From: Oceanobacillus kimchii X50 | GTDB lineage: Bacteria > Bacillota > Bacilli > Bacillales > Amphibacillaceae | Length of the DNA: 64,000 bases | Direction: 5' to 3' | Assembly: GCF_000340475.1 (NCBI RefSeq) | Contig: NZ_CM001792.1 | Location: 3,461,253-3,525,252 of the forward strand | Shown: positions 8,738 to 17,543 of the stretch, piece by piece | Numbering within the stretch: the first letter of the stretch is position 1 | How the letters are laid out: every line of letters begins with the position of its first letter | Position numbers and translations under genes: made by a program | Notes under the pieces: model-generated | The model's input: only the letters and a program-made list of their open reading frames with translations | What the model was told of the DNA's origin: nothing | The model's database searches: none

Positions 8738-10252
8738 TTAATTAATATTCTCCATCTGTTCTTCTTCCTCTTCCGCTTTTTTACGGCGTACTTGATCTCG
8801 CCATGCAGGTACGACTAAAGCAATAATCATAATCACGAACAATGTCACTGCAAGTGGGCTGGTATAGAATATACTCCACGATCCACCAGAGATCGTTAGC
8901 GACTGACGAAGTGCTTGTTCCATCATTCCACCGAGAATAAAAGCCAAAATAAAAGGCGCTGCTGGAAAAGCGAAGACACGCATAAAGTAACCTAAGATAC
9001 CAAATAAAACAAGTAGGTATAAATCAAATGTGCTAAAGCTCACCGCGTATACCCCGATTAAACTCGAGATAATCACTAACGATATAAGTAGTGGCCTCGG
9101 AACTTTCAAAATCTTCACAAAATAAGGTATCAACGGAAGATTTAAGACTAATAGAAAGATATTTCCGATGTACATACTTGCGATGACACCCCAAAAGATT
9201 CCAGGATTTTCCGTCATTAATAATGGTCCTGGCTGAACACCTAAGACAAGGAATGCTCCTAGCATAACTGCTGTTGTACCTGAACCCGGAATACCTAAGC
9301 TCAGCAACGGAACGAAAGCACCACTGGTTGCAGCATTGTTCGCCGTTTCGGGAGCGGTTAGTCCTTTGACCGAGCCTTTTCCAAATTCTTTTGGATTCTT
9401 GGCTATCTTCTTTTCACTTATGTATGCCACAAAAGAAGATATTGTTGCTCCAGCGCCAGGTAACACACCTAGTATAAATCCTAGAAATGATTGCCGCGTT
9501 AATGGTCCTTTCATTTCTTTTACATCTTGTTTTGATAGTTTTAAGCTTCCTATATTGGCTAAACCATTCATCTTTTGTTTACGATTCAAAATTAAAAAAC
9601 ATACTTCTGCAAGGGCAAACACCCCAAGTGCAATTACTAGAAAATCAATACCATCTAATAGATTGACACTGCCGAACGTAAAACGACTGGTACCCGTTTG
9701 TGAATCAATTCCAATGGTTACTACCATAAACCCTAATACAGCAGAGATAAGAGCTTTAATCGTCGAACCATCCGATAAACTTGCAATTGCCGTTAAACCA
9801 AGCAACATAAGTGCAAAATATTCAGGAGGACCGAAGATAATTGCCACACTTGCAAGCATGGGTGCAAAAAGCATTAATAAGATAACACTAACGGTACCTC
9901 CAATAAATGAAGCAATTGCTGAAATCGCTAGCGCTTTACCAGCTTTTCCTTGCTGTGCCATTGGATATCCATCAAAGGACGCCGCCACTGTCCCTGCAAC
10001 CCCAGGAGCATTTAACAAAATCGAAGAAGTAGAACCTCCGTACATGGAACCGTAGTATACACCTGCCATCATTACCAACGCTATGGTTGAATCCATTCCG
10101 TAAGTTACAGGAATCATAATCGCGATTGCACTAATTGGCCCTAGTCCTGGGATCATCCCAATAATGGTTCCAATTAATACCCCTAAAAATACAAACATAA
10201 TTGCTTCTAAACTGAAAGCTACTTGGAAACCTTGTAAAATACCATCAAACAT
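8738..10252 (-). CDS. tctA: Tripartite tricarboxylate transporter, large permease TctA
   Basis: A 504-residue integral membrane protein with about twelve hydrophobic segments and the conserved family motif GTIIGMIPGLGPISAIAIMI near residue 28; a related GXXPGAG motif recurs in the second half. It is the transport channel of a TTT system that takes up a carboxylate presented by the TctC binding protein, driven by an ion gradient. It ends with a highly charged EEEEEQ-rich tail. It is the last gene of tctCBA. The substrate could be citrate, another tricarboxylate or an aromatic or dicarboxylic acid; the sequence does not decide. Confidence 0.95.
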   Translation of the reverse strand: MFDGILQGFQVAFSLEAIMFVFLGVLIGTIIGMIPGLGPISAIAIMIPVTYGMDSTIALVMMAGVYYGSMYGGSTSSILLNAPGVAGTVAASFDGYPMAQQGKAGKALAISAIASFIGGTVSVILLMLFAPMLASVAIIFGPPEYFALMLLGLTAIASLSDGSTIKALISAVLGFMVVTIGIDSQTGTSRFTFGSVNLLDGIDFLVIALGVFALAEVCFLILNRKQKMNGLANIGSLKLSKQDVKEMKGPLTRQSFLGFILGVLPGAGATISSFVAYISEKKIAKNPKEFGKGSVKGLTAPETANNAATSGAFVPLLSLGIPGSGTTAVMLGAFLVLGVQPGPLLMTENPGIFWGVIASMYIGNIFLLVLNLPLIPYFVKILKVPRPLLISLVIISSLIGVYAVSFSTFDLYLLVLFGILGYFMRVFAFPAAPFILAFILGGMMEQALRQSLTISGGSWSIFYTSPLAVTLFVIMIIALVVPAWRDQVRRKKAEEEEEQMENIN

Positions 10253-10274
10253 TTATCGTCTCACTCCCTTCTTT

Positions 10275-10733
10275 TTAAAATGGCAGAAATCCTGCTGGTA
10301 ATCGAATTGCTAATGCATAATTAAACAAACTATACGCCCCGATAGAAAATAATAATGCAGTTAGAATTAACACCGTCCAGTTTTTATATCCTAAAAATCG
10401 TGAACTTACGATAATGAACACCGATGTCATAATTACAAAACCAATCACTTCTAAAATGGTGATATATAATAGAATCATTGCTAATACACCTAAGAGCATA
10501 AATACTTCTTTTTTTGGTATCACACGATTTTTCTTCTGATCTTCCGTATCTGTATCTTTCGCAAAGAAAAAGAAAATAGCTAATAATAATAATGCATATC
10601 CTAATAACTTCGGTACTAGATCTGAATCTACAGGTACAAAAATATACGCTGGTAGTTGATAGGCCATAATTAGATACCCAACCGAGATGATAATCAGCAC
10701 CAAAGAAATGCCTCTATTTACCGATAACTTCAT
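10275..10733 (-). CDS. tctB: Tripartite tricarboxylate transporter, small subunit TctB
   Basis: A 152-residue membrane protein with four hydrophobic segments, the size and layout of TctB. ATG at 10733 is preferred because it sits 6 bases after AGAGGAGG; another ATG two codons upstream touches the ribosome site. It lies between tctC (12 bases upstream) and tctA (22 bases downstream), as in typical TTT operons. TctB supports TctA in the membrane; its exact role is poorly defined. Confidence 0.9.
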   Translation of the reverse strand: MKLSVNRGISLVLIIISVGYLIMAYQLPAYIFVPVDSDLVPKLLGYALLLLAIFFFFAKDTDTEDQKKNRVIPKKEVFMLLGVLAMILLYITILEVIGFVIMTSVFIIVSSRFLGYKNWTVLILTALLFSIGAYSLFNYALAIRLPAGFLPF

Positions 10734-10745
10734 ATACATCCTCCT

Positions 10746-11753
10746 CTATTCATCGATAAAACCAAGATCGTTCAGTATCTTCTCTAATTCGACATATTGC
10801 TCATCTAAAAAGACTTGGAATTCTTCACTATTCATAAATTGTTCGTCCCAACCATACATATCTCGAACCTCCGCAAATGCTTCTGATTCAGAGACTTTCT
10901 GGAATGCTTGTTCATAATAGTCAAGTTGTTCTTCTGTCATATCCGGAGGACCAAACACCCCTCTCCAAACGATAAATTCTGCATCAATACCTTGTTCTTT
11001 TGCTGTTGGAAGAGTTTCTAAAAATTCGTCACCTTCAATTCTCTCTGGTGCGGTTATCCCTAGAATTTTCATCTTTCCTGCGCGTGCTTGATCGGCAGCA
11101 TCCATCACACCTGTTGAAATAACGTCCACGCTACCATTTAAAACCGAAGTCATTCCTCCACCATCTTGGTCGGAGACATAGCGTATCTTCGTAATATCCA
11201 CACCCGCTTTATCTGCGAACATCATAAACTGAATGTGATCCATACTGCCGGGAGAAGATACACCTACTACGGTTACACTCTCTGGATCTTCACGCATATC
11301 TGCAAACAATTCATCTAATGTATCCCATTTTGCATCTTCACGAACGGCAAATGCGCCATAGTCTGCGATTAAATTCGCAATTGGAGTAAAGTCTTCATAA
11401 CCATATGGGGATTGCCCATTTAAATACACAAAATGTAATGGCGGAGAACTGACAAAGATGTTATGTGGATCGTTTCGTTTATGTATGTACGACCATGCTA
11501 CTGCTCCCCCACCACCAGGTTTATTGACAACCCCAAAACTTTCATCTGTTATTTTCTCTTCATCAACTGTTCTTGCTAACATTCGTGCCGTTGTATCCCA
11601 TCCTCCACCAGCAGCTGCTGGAGCAATAATTTCAATAGAACGGTCGGGCACCCACTCTCCCTGGTCGTTCACTGATCCACTTTGGACAGGCAGCGAGCAC
11701 CCAGCAAGTAAAATAAGCGGTAAAATAAAAAATGACACTGACCTTTTTAACAA
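10746..11753 (-). CDS. tctC: Tripartite tricarboxylate transporter binding lipoprotein TctC (Bug type)
   Basis: A 335-residue substrate-binding lipoprotein with lipobox LLAGC (Cys19) and Bug-family features (RSIEIIAPAAAGGGWDTTAR near the mature N-terminus, VSSPGSMDHIQFM later). It captures a carboxylate outside the cell for TctAB. It starts at a TTG 8 bases after a strong AAGGAGG. It is the first gene of the operon. The perfect cre at 11807-11820 and tandem repeats at 11847-11869 upstream point to catabolite repression and control by the adjacent two-component system. Confidence 0.93.
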   Translation of the reverse strand: MLKRSVSFFILPLILLAGCSLPVQSGSVNDQGEWVPDRSIEIIAPAAAGGGWDTTARMLARTVDEEKITDESFGVVNKPGGGGAVAWSYIHKRNDPHNIFVSSPPLHFVYLNGQSPYGYEDFTPIANLIADYGAFAVREDAKWDTLDELFADMREDPESVTVVGVSSPGSMDHIQFMMFADKAGVDITKIRYVSDQDGGGMTSVLNGSVDVISTGVMDAADQARAGKMKILGITAPERIEGDEFLETLPTAKEQGIDAEFIVWRGVFGPPDMTEEQLDYYEQAFQKVSESEAFAEVRDMYGWDEQFMNSEEFQVFLDEQYVELEKILNDLGFIDE

Positions 11754-11806
11754 TGTAAGCGCCTCCTTTTTTGTTATTTTCTCATTTTACTTACAATTTT
11801 TGATTT

Positions 11807-11820
11807 TGTAACCGTTTACA
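11807..11820. promoter_or_regulatory. CcpA cre site upstream of tctC
   Basis: TGTAACCGTTTACA matches the cre consensus TGNAANCGNTTNCA at every fixed position. It lies 54 bases upstream of the tctC start codon, in the likely promoter region, so glucose repression by CcpA is expected. Confidence 0.85.
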
Positions 11821-11846
11821 AAATAATGTTCATTAAATCTCTTTTA

Positions 11847-11869
11847 TTCATTTTGTTCATTTTGTTCAT
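11847..11869. promoter_or_regulatory. Tandem 9-bp repeats, candidate response-regulator site
   Basis: TTCATTTTG occurs twice in direct succession (11847-11855 and 11856-11864), followed by TTCAT. A further TTCATT lies at 11829. The site is upstream of the cre and of tctC, a position expected for an activator. Binding by the neighbouring CitB-type regulator is inferred. Confidence 0.45.
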
Positions 11870-11905
11870 CAGTCTTTTACACTTTCGATAAAAACAGCAT
11901 TAAAA

Positions 11906-11997
11906 ATAGGCGTTTTCCATGAGCACAGAATTGACTTCAATATACTTGAAATAATCTACCAAGTAGTTACTCGTCTCGTACCGCTGGAATCGCCTAT
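11906..11997 (-). terminator. Long stem-loop between the two-component system and tctC
   Basis: The arms ATAGGCG...TCCA (11906-11919) and TGGA...CGCCTAT (11985-11997) can pair across an apical stretch of about 65 bases. On the minus strand the structure ends in a short T run (CGCCTATTTTTA). It probably terminates the two-component operon, but the large loop is unusual. Confidence 0.45.
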
Positions 11998-12024
11998 ATT
12001 TCTTCTATATAGTTATATTGATTT

Positions 12025-12693
12025 TCACTCAGTAACATATTTGCGTTCTGGTCGACCAACAATCCCGTATTCTAATTCTGCTTTAGCTTCTCCCACAGAT
12101 ATTAAGTATTCCAAGTACCTTCTTGCGGTAGTCCGAGAAACGCCAATATCTTTTCCTACTTGATCTGCTGTCATACCATTGGATTGTTTCTGCAATACTC
12201 CTTTTATCTTCTTAAGTGTGAGTTCATCAATTCCTTTTGGATATTCTTGTTTTTCCATATTTTCTTGTTGAAATTGAAAGAGCTGATCTGCCAGTTGTTG
12301 TGTAAATTCTCCTTGCGACTGAATGAACTGATGATTTTTCACAGCTTTTTTTATTGATTCTGCTAGCCGATCTAGCGCAATAGGTTTTATTAAATAATCG
12401 ATCACACCAGATAGGTAAGCTTTCTTCAACATTTCCATATCCGTTGCTGCGGTAATCAATATAATCTGTAGTGATGCATTTTCTTGTTTGTATGCTTCAA
12501 TCATATTAATACCAAGCTCATCTGGCAAATACACATCCAATAATAATAAATCAAAACTGCCTTCTTTCAACTTAGATAATGTTTCATAAGCATTTGCGGC
12601 TCTGTCAATATAATGTATATCTTGAAACTTCTCCAAGTATTGACAATGAATATCCGCAACCCGGTAATCATCCTCTGCAACAAGAACATTCAT
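12025..12693 (-). CDS. Response regulator, CitB/DcuR family
   Basis: A 222-residue response regulator. The receiver domain has acidic pocket Asp8-Asp9, phosphorylation site Asp53 (LLLLDVYLPD) and Lys in LIKPIA. The C-terminal part carries a helix-turn-helix (MTADQVGKDIGVSRTTARRY) like that of CitT, DctR and MalR-type regulators. Its start overlaps the end of the kinase gene by 4 bases (ATGA). Located directly upstream of tctCBA on the same strand, it most likely activates that operon when the kinase senses an external carboxylate. Confidence 0.92.
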   Translation of the reverse strand: MNVLVAEDDYRVADIHCQYLEKFQDIHYIDRAANAYETLSKLKEGSFDLLLLDVYLPDELGINMIEAYKQENASLQIILITAATDMEMLKKAYLSGVIDYLIKPIALDRLAESIKKAVKNHQFIQSQGEFTQQLADQLFQFQQENMEKQEYPKGIDELTLKKIKGVLQKQSNGMTADQVGKDIGVSRTTARRYLEYLISVGEAKAELEYGIVGRPERKYVTE

Positions 12694-14276
12694 GATTCCG
12701 CTCCCCCTTTTTTCGGAATATACACAATAAATACGGTTCCTTTTGGTTCGTTTGCTGTTATTTCTAAGAAGCCTTTTAATTCTATTAAAGCTGCTTGAAC
12801 AAGGGATAACCCATACCCATGATTCTGCCCATCTTTAGTGGAATAACCTTGTTTCATAATTTTATCGTAATCATCTGTTTTAATTCCCGTCCCATTATCA
12901 GCAACCTCAATTACTAAATCATTGCCTATATCCGTAAGAAAAATATCTATCTCTGGATTCACTGTATTTACAACGGCATCAAAAGCATTATCTATAATAT
13001 TACCAATAATTGTTACCAGTTGTGCTGTCATCTGCTCTGGCCATTGATAGTTTATATAACTATCTTCATTAATAGTGAATTCTATTTTTTTCTCTGAAGC
13101 TTTCGATAATTTACCGATTAAGATTGCTTGGATGGTAGAATCCGTAATTTGTTCAAATAATACCTTCTCATAACTCTGTTGTTTTCCCACCTCTTCATGA
13201 ATAAATTGCTTCGCTTTATCCGTATGTCCCAACTGTAACCAACCTGAAATTACATAGAGCTTATTGGTATATTCATGTGTCTGTGCTCGTAAATCTTGCG
13301 AATACTGCTGGACCTCAGATAAGGTGTGAATAATTTCTTGTAAATCCGATCTTACTTGAAAACTAGCAACCTTACCTCCATAATCCCCATTATCATCTAT
13401 AAGTTTATAGCGTACTAATAATACAGTTTGGTTAATCGTTGTTTCAAAAGAACCCTCTCGATGTTCTTTGGTTAAGACATACGCTAGCTCCGTATTAGGT
13501 AGTACTTCTTGAATTGGTTTGCCAATAACATCATCGTGTATATGTAACATTTCCTTCGCAGAGTAATTGACCAACGTTATATGACCACGTTGATCAGTGG
13601 CAATTAATCCTTCTTTTATTGATTCTAAGATCGCTCCACGTTCTTTATAAATACGAGCGATTTGATAAGGTTCTAAACCAAACGTATCTTTACGAATACT
13701 TTTGGCTAATAAAAAGCTTCCTGCAACACCAATAATAAATATTAACGATAACCAAACTAAAAATCCGATAAGACCTTGCTGAAATAAAGAATCTACATAA
13801 GAAATCATATAGCCTACCGATACAATTCCAATGATATCTCCATCACTATTGTGAATAGGCGATTTTCCACGAACAGATGCACCTAAGCTTCCATTTGCAA
13901 TAGATACATAGTTTTCCCCGTCCACCAAGGCTTGTTCGTTATCTCCCCCCACCATATTCATACCGACTTTATCGGGATCAGGATGCGTATACCGAACTGA
14001 ATTATGATCACCTATCACAATAAATTCTGCACCAGATTGTTCCCGTATCCGCTCAATAAATGGTTGGAGTACATCTGCATCCAATTCTTGATCAATGACA
14101 TGTTGTACTTCTGGAATTTCCGATACTGCAATAGCAGTAGTCAGTGCTTGTTGACCAATTAATTGTCTTGTCTGATCTCGTTCATATGAAATATATAGAA
14201 CCATCACCAGCAGCATGATGACGGTTACAAGAACGCAACCAAGAACAAGAAACTTTCTCTCTAACGACCATTTCAT
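12690..14276 (-). CDS. Sensor histidine kinase, CitA/DcuS family
   Basis: About 528 residues. A first membrane helix (about 10-32) and a second (about 166-190) bracket an extracytoplasmic PAS-like ligand domain with the family motifs RYTHPDPDKVG and GSLGASVRGKSPI. A cytoplasmic PAS domain follows (GLIATDQRGHITLVN). The phospho-acceptor region QTHEYTNKL places His near residue 334, and the ATPase domain shows NIIDNAFDAV and ADNGTGI. ATG at 14276 follows GGGAGG by 8 bases; a TTG seven codons upstream has no such site. CitA/DcuS kinases sense di- or tricarboxylates directly, which fits control of the adjacent TTT transporter. Confidence 0.93.
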   Translation of the reverse strand: MKWSLERKFLVLGCVLVTVIMLLVMVLYISYERDQTRQLIGQQALTTAIAVSEIPEVQHVIDQELDADVLQPFIERIREQSGAEFIVIGDHNSVRYTHPDPDKVGMNMVGGDNEQALVDGENYVSIANGSLGASVRGKSPIHNSDGDIIGIVSVGYMISYVDSLFQQGLIGFLVWLSLIFIIGVAGSFLLAKSIRKDTFGLEPYQIARIYKERGAILESIKEGLIATDQRGHITLVNYSAKEMLHIHDDVIGKPIQEVLPNTELAYVLTKEHREGSFETTINQTVLLVRYKLIDDNGDYGGKVASFQVRSDLQEIIHTLSEVQQYSQDLRAQTHEYTNKLYVISGWLQLGHTDKAKQFIHEEVGKQQSYEKVLFEQITDSTIQAILIGKLSKASEKKIEFTINEDSYINYQWPEQMTAQLVTIIGNIIDNAFDAVVNTVNPEIDIFLTDIGNDLVIEVADNGTGIKTDDYDKIMKQGYSTKDGQNHGYGLSLVQAALIELKGFLEITANEPKGTVFIVYIPKKGGAES

Positions 14277-14369
14277 CTCCCCTGTCCTCCCATACAAACA
14301 GTATAGCGACTATAGGGAAAAAAGGTAAGAGGATACGAATAAATTGGGGTAGAGCATATTTTTCTCAAG

Positions 14370-14780
14370 TTATGTATTGACCTGTATATCAGGATTGTTT
14401 TTTTCTAATTCTTTCATAAGCCGCTGCATATCTCTTGGGGAAATCTGAGTTACTTTATAGTTACCGTACATAATCTCAACACGGTGGATGGATAGACAAG
14501 GCCCAACAAATAGATTCTTTGTATTCCGAATAGATCTAATCTCGTTGATATCAATCGACTGCTTTATCGGTCCAAAAGATATCCGGAGCGACTCATTATC
14601 GATTTTGTATCTCGTGTTGAACCAGATAGATCCCAATAAATAAATCATTACCCCCATTAGAGTGATTCCTAATATATCAAGATCAACAAACAAGCATTGG
14701 TATAAAATCCAGATGAACAAAATAATAAAAGCCCAAATCATAACGCCTATCCATATATCTTTTCTTGACGCAAAGACCAT
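14370..14780 (-). CDS. Small membrane protein with bacterial PH domain (YyaB-like)
   Basis: A 136-residue protein with two N-terminal membrane helices (about 12-30 and 34-52). A C-terminal domain (YKIDNESLRISFGPIKQSI and IRSIRNTKN) resembles the bacterial PH fold (bPH_4/DUF1200, YyaB type). Its biochemical role is unknown. It is monocistronic on the minus strand; the neighbouring acyP-like terminator lies upstream. The assignment rests on sequence pattern. Confidence 0.7.
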   Translation of the reverse strand: MVFASRKDIWIGVMIWAFIILFIWILYQCLFVDLDILGITLMGVMIYLLGSIWFNTRYKIDNESLRISFGPIKQSIDINEIRSIRNTKNLFVGPCLSIHRVEIMYGNYKVTQISPRDMQRLMKELEKNNPDIQVNT

Positions 14781-14853
14781 TTATATTACCTCCTTCCTAA
14801 CATTCATACGCAGGCTAACTTCATTCAGTTTCATCTGAAAAAATTATCAAAAT

Positions 14854-14889
14854 AAAAAGCTAACCTAGGATAAACTAAATTAGCTTTTT
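14854..14889. terminator. Duplicated acyP terminator (left copy)
   Basis: AAAAAGCTAA and TTAGCTTTTT form a bidirectional terminator hairpin. It is nearly identical to the hairpin downstream of intact acyP at 21510-21545, and here it follows the acyP remnant. Confidence 0.75.
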
Positions 14890-14926
14890 ACATCATATTA
14901 TTACCTGACTAATTTTGATTAGATTT

Positions 14927-15058
14927 TTAATACTTCACATCAAAGTTCGTGAATCCCGAGTCTTCTTCCAATTCATAAACTTGCATATCTTGAACTCTGG
15001 AAAAATTTAGTAGGCCTTGTTCTACTTCTTGTAAGAAGAAACCTATGTTTTTATCTTC
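14927..15058 (-). pseudogene. Truncated duplicate of the acylphosphatase 3' end
   Basis: The minus-strand frame ending at TAA (14927-14929) reads EVEQG, RVQDM, ELEED and VKY at the same spacing as the C-terminus of the intact acylphosphatase at 21564. By hand alignment, 24 of the last 38 residues are identical. There is no 5' part and no start: homology stops near 15058, where it runs into the 3' end of the TIM-barrel gene. With the duplicated terminator it marks the left boundary of an inserted cassette. Confidence 0.85.
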
Positions 15059-15813
15059 GCATAGACAAGCTTCTTTAACACCTCTGCATCTTCATAGAAT
15101 TGATTCACATCATCTCTATTAACAAACTCTAAATAAGCATAAGTGGGTGTATTAGTTGATGGTTCAAGTATATGAAAATAGTTTAACCACGTTGAGTAAC
15201 CCTGTTCTAGAGGGTATCGTTGATATTTATCCCATTGAAAAACATGGATATTACTTATATAACCGCTTAACTGTTTTAATGCAGATACATTAGCTGCTTG
15301 TGATTTTATCCAGAGGGGCTGCCAATAGCAGTATAAGTTTGACCTACTTACTTCTTCGAAAAATTGAATGGCTGTTATTTTATCTTCTGTTACGGTCTTT
15401 TCATGTAATTCTAGATGGAGGCTTTTATTATGTTCCTGTGCCAAATCACATAGCATTTGCGTTTCTTGAACGTATTGCTTCCAATCAGAGGGTGTAATAT
15501 TTCGTGGGCTCTTATTTCCACCCCAAATTCGTATTTGGTGCGCATCAATTCGATCTGCAATTTGAATACATGATTTAAAGTAATCTAACGAACTATCGTT
15601 CAACCGGTAATAGGTACCCAGTGATGGTGTTTCAATCCCGTAATATCTGCATTTTTCTTTGATGGATTGTATATATGTTGCACTTTTTTGTAAAGTTAAA
15701 TGGACATCCGTCCCCCATTCAATGGCTTCCAGGCCAGATGTTGCCACCAGATGAATAACCTCTTCTGGAGATAGGTTTCTGAATGTAACCGAGCATAGTC
15801 CAGTTTTTAACAT
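15043..15813 (-). CDS. TIM-barrel sugar phosphate isomerase/epimerase family protein
   Basis: A 256-residue protein of the xylose-isomerase-like TIM-barrel family (GLCSVTFRNLSPEEV start, LEAIEWG, LHLELHEKT with candidate metal ligands). It probably isomerises or epimerises a sugar or sugar acid released by the upstream enzymes. A ribosome site GCAGGTG precedes ATG at 15813. Its last codons and stop lie inside sequence derived from the acyP duplication (14927-15058), so the natural C-terminus may have been altered at the insertion junction. It is the last gene of the cassette. Confidence 0.75.
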   Translation of the reverse strand: MLKTGLCSVTFRNLSPEEVIHLVATSGLEAIEWGTDVHLTLQKSATYIQSIKEKCRYYGIETPSLGTYYRLNDSSLDYFKSCIQIADRIDAHQIRIWGGNKSPRNITPSDWKQYVQETQMLCDLAQEHNKSLHLELHEKTVTEDKITAIQFFEEVSRSNLYCYWQPLWIKSQAANVSALKQLSGYISNIHVFQWDKYQRYPLEQGYSTWLNYFHILEPSTNTPTYAYLEFVNRDDVNQFYEDAEVLKKLVYAKIKT

Positions 15814-15830
15814 GTATTAACACCTGCCTT

Positions 15831-16655
15831 TTATTCTTTAATCGCACCACCAAGAATACCTGCTACAAAATACCGTTGCATAAATAAAAAGATAATAAAA
15901 ATTGGAATAACCGAAATGGTTGCACCAAGCATTAGCTGGCCATAATCAATGGTATCTTGATTTGCTATTGTAGCCAAGGCTACAGGGAGTGTGTACATAT
16001 CTTTTGTTATTAAAGACACTAACGGCCAGAGAAAATTATTCCATTGAAAGGTAAATAAAAAGATACTTACAGCTGCTAGAGCCGGAATCATAGTCGGTAA
16101 TGCAATTCTAACAAAAATAAAGATTTCGCCCGCCCCATCAATGCGTGCAGATTCTAGCAGGGAATCTGGAATGGACTTCATATTCTGCATAATTAGAAAT
16201 ATAGCAAATGGATACGTCAGCTGTGGGAGAATAACAGCAATATGTGTATTAAGCAATCCAAAATTAGCAAATAAATTAAATTGGGGTATAACAAGTGCTT
16301 GATAAGGAATCATCATCGATAAAATAAACATTGCAAATATAATTTTTTTACCTTTAAAATGATACTTAGCAAAAGCAAACCCTGCAGCAGCACTTACAAT
16401 GCCAGCTATAATCGTATAGGTAATCGTTATGATTGATGAATTAAGCAATGCTTTCCAGATGTCTACGGAACCCATCAAATTCTTCAAATTCTCTGCAATA
16501 AAATCCCCTGGTAAAAACTTCGGTGGATAAGATAGTATTTCATCTGTTGCGTTAGTAGATCCAATTACCATCCAATAAAAAGGGGCCACTGTAAACACTA
16601 CCCCCACCAATAATAGGGCATAAATAATTAGTTTATTCATTAAAGAAGATTTCAA
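15831..16655 (-). CDS. Carbohydrate ABC transporter permease, MalG type (second system)
   Basis: A 274-residue permease with six membrane segments and the EAA loop ESARIDGAGEIFIFVRIALP. Its start overlaps the end of the partner permease by 4 bases, indicating coupled translation. It belongs to the importer of the cassette with the GH154-type enzyme. Again no ATPase gene is nearby, so an MsmX-type shared ATPase is assumed. Confidence 0.92.
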   Translation of the reverse strand: MKSSLMNKLIIYALLLVGVVFTVAPFYWMVIGSTNATDEILSYPPKFLPGDFIAENLKNLMGSVDIWKALLNSSIITITYTIIAGIVSAAAGFAFAKYHFKGKKIIFAMFILSMMIPYQALVIPQFNLFANFGLLNTHIAVILPQLTYPFAIFLIMQNMKSIPDSLLESARIDGAGEIFIFVRIALPTMIPALAAVSIFLFTFQWNNFLWPLVSLITKDMYTLPVALATIANQDTIDYGQLMLGATISVIPIFIIFLFMQRYFVAGILGGAIKE

Positions 16656-17542
16656 TTTTTATCCCCTCCTAATTTAAATTGGAGATAAGTTAGTATAGCA
16701 ATGAATCCCACCAATACATAGGCAATGGCAGATGCATATTCAAAATCAAAAAACTGAAATCCATTTTCATATAAATACATAGTTATAGTTGTCGTTGCGT
16801 TAACTGGACCCCCATTGGTTAGAATATAAGGCTCATCAAATAATTGAAAAGAACCAATTGTAGACATGATCAAGCAGAATAATAATACAGGTCGTAATTG
16901 AGGTATCGTAATCGAAAAGAATTGACGAATTTTAGTTGCCCCATCAATACTAGCAGCCTCATATAAGTCTTTCGAAATAGACTGTAAACCCGCAAGAATA
17001 ATTACCATGTTATAGCCTGCCCATCTCCAAGTTCCTTGTAGAATAATGGATACCTTTGCCCAAAAAGGGGTGTTTAACCATCCGATTGAGTCGATACCTA
17101 CTAATCCCAATAAGAAATTAATTAGTCCATTATCCTGATTCAGTAATAATAAAAATATAACGGATGCCCCAACTAGTGAGGTAACAGCGGGAGTAAAATA
17201 AGTTAACCGAAAAAAGTTCTCTAGTTTAATTAACCCCGAATTTAATAAGGTCGCTGTAAGTAATCCTAAGATAATAACCGATGGGGTTTGAATAACCCCA
17301 ATGATTAAGGTGTTTTTCATCGCTTCGTAAAACAAAGGATCTTGAAACAGGCGAAGGTAATTATCAAATCCTACAAAGCTTGATTGTCCTGCTTCTGACT
17401 TTTGAAAACTAAGAAGCAAAGAACTCACAATAGGGTAAGCAATAAACAACGAAAAAAACAGAACTGCTGGTGCTAATAGAACGAGGGGTGCATGATTCTT
17501 TCCAACATCTAAACGATGAATACCCATGTTGGTTTTTTCCAT
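16652..17542 (-). CDS. Carbohydrate ABC transporter permease, MalF type (second system)
   Basis: A 296-residue permease with six membrane segments and an EAA loop around EAASIDGATKIRQFFSITIP. A strong GAGGAGG ribosome site precedes ATG at 17542. It is only one base downstream of the binding-protein stop codon, consistent with one polycistronic cassette. It is a paralogue of the permease at 5117-5992, but the two operons are arranged with different enzymes. Confidence 0.92.
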   Translation of the reverse strand: MEKTNMGIHRLDVGKNHAPLVLLAPAVLFFSLFIAYPIVSSLLLSFQKSEAGQSSFVGFDNYLRLFQDPLFYEAMKNTLIIGVIQTPSVIILGLLTATLLNSGLIKLENFFRLTYFTPAVTSLVGASVIFLLLLNQDNGLINFLLGLVGIDSIGWLNTPFWAKVSIILQGTWRWAGYNMVIILAGLQSISKDLYEAASIDGATKIRQFFSITIPQLRPVLLFCLIMSTIGSFQLFDEPYILTNGGPVNATTTITMYLYENGFQFFDFEYASAIAYVLVGFIAILTYLQFKLGGDKN

Positions 17543-17543
17543 A

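Noticed and set aside
9336..10055. Long plus-strand open frame opposite tctA (239 codons)
   Set aside because: It is antisense to a clearly conserved TctA gene, has no ribosome site, and its composition mirrors the membrane-protein frame on the other strand.
11458..11811. Plus-strand frame opposite tctC
   Set aside because: It is antisense to a lipoprotein gene with a strong ribosome site, and it runs into the cre/promoter region.
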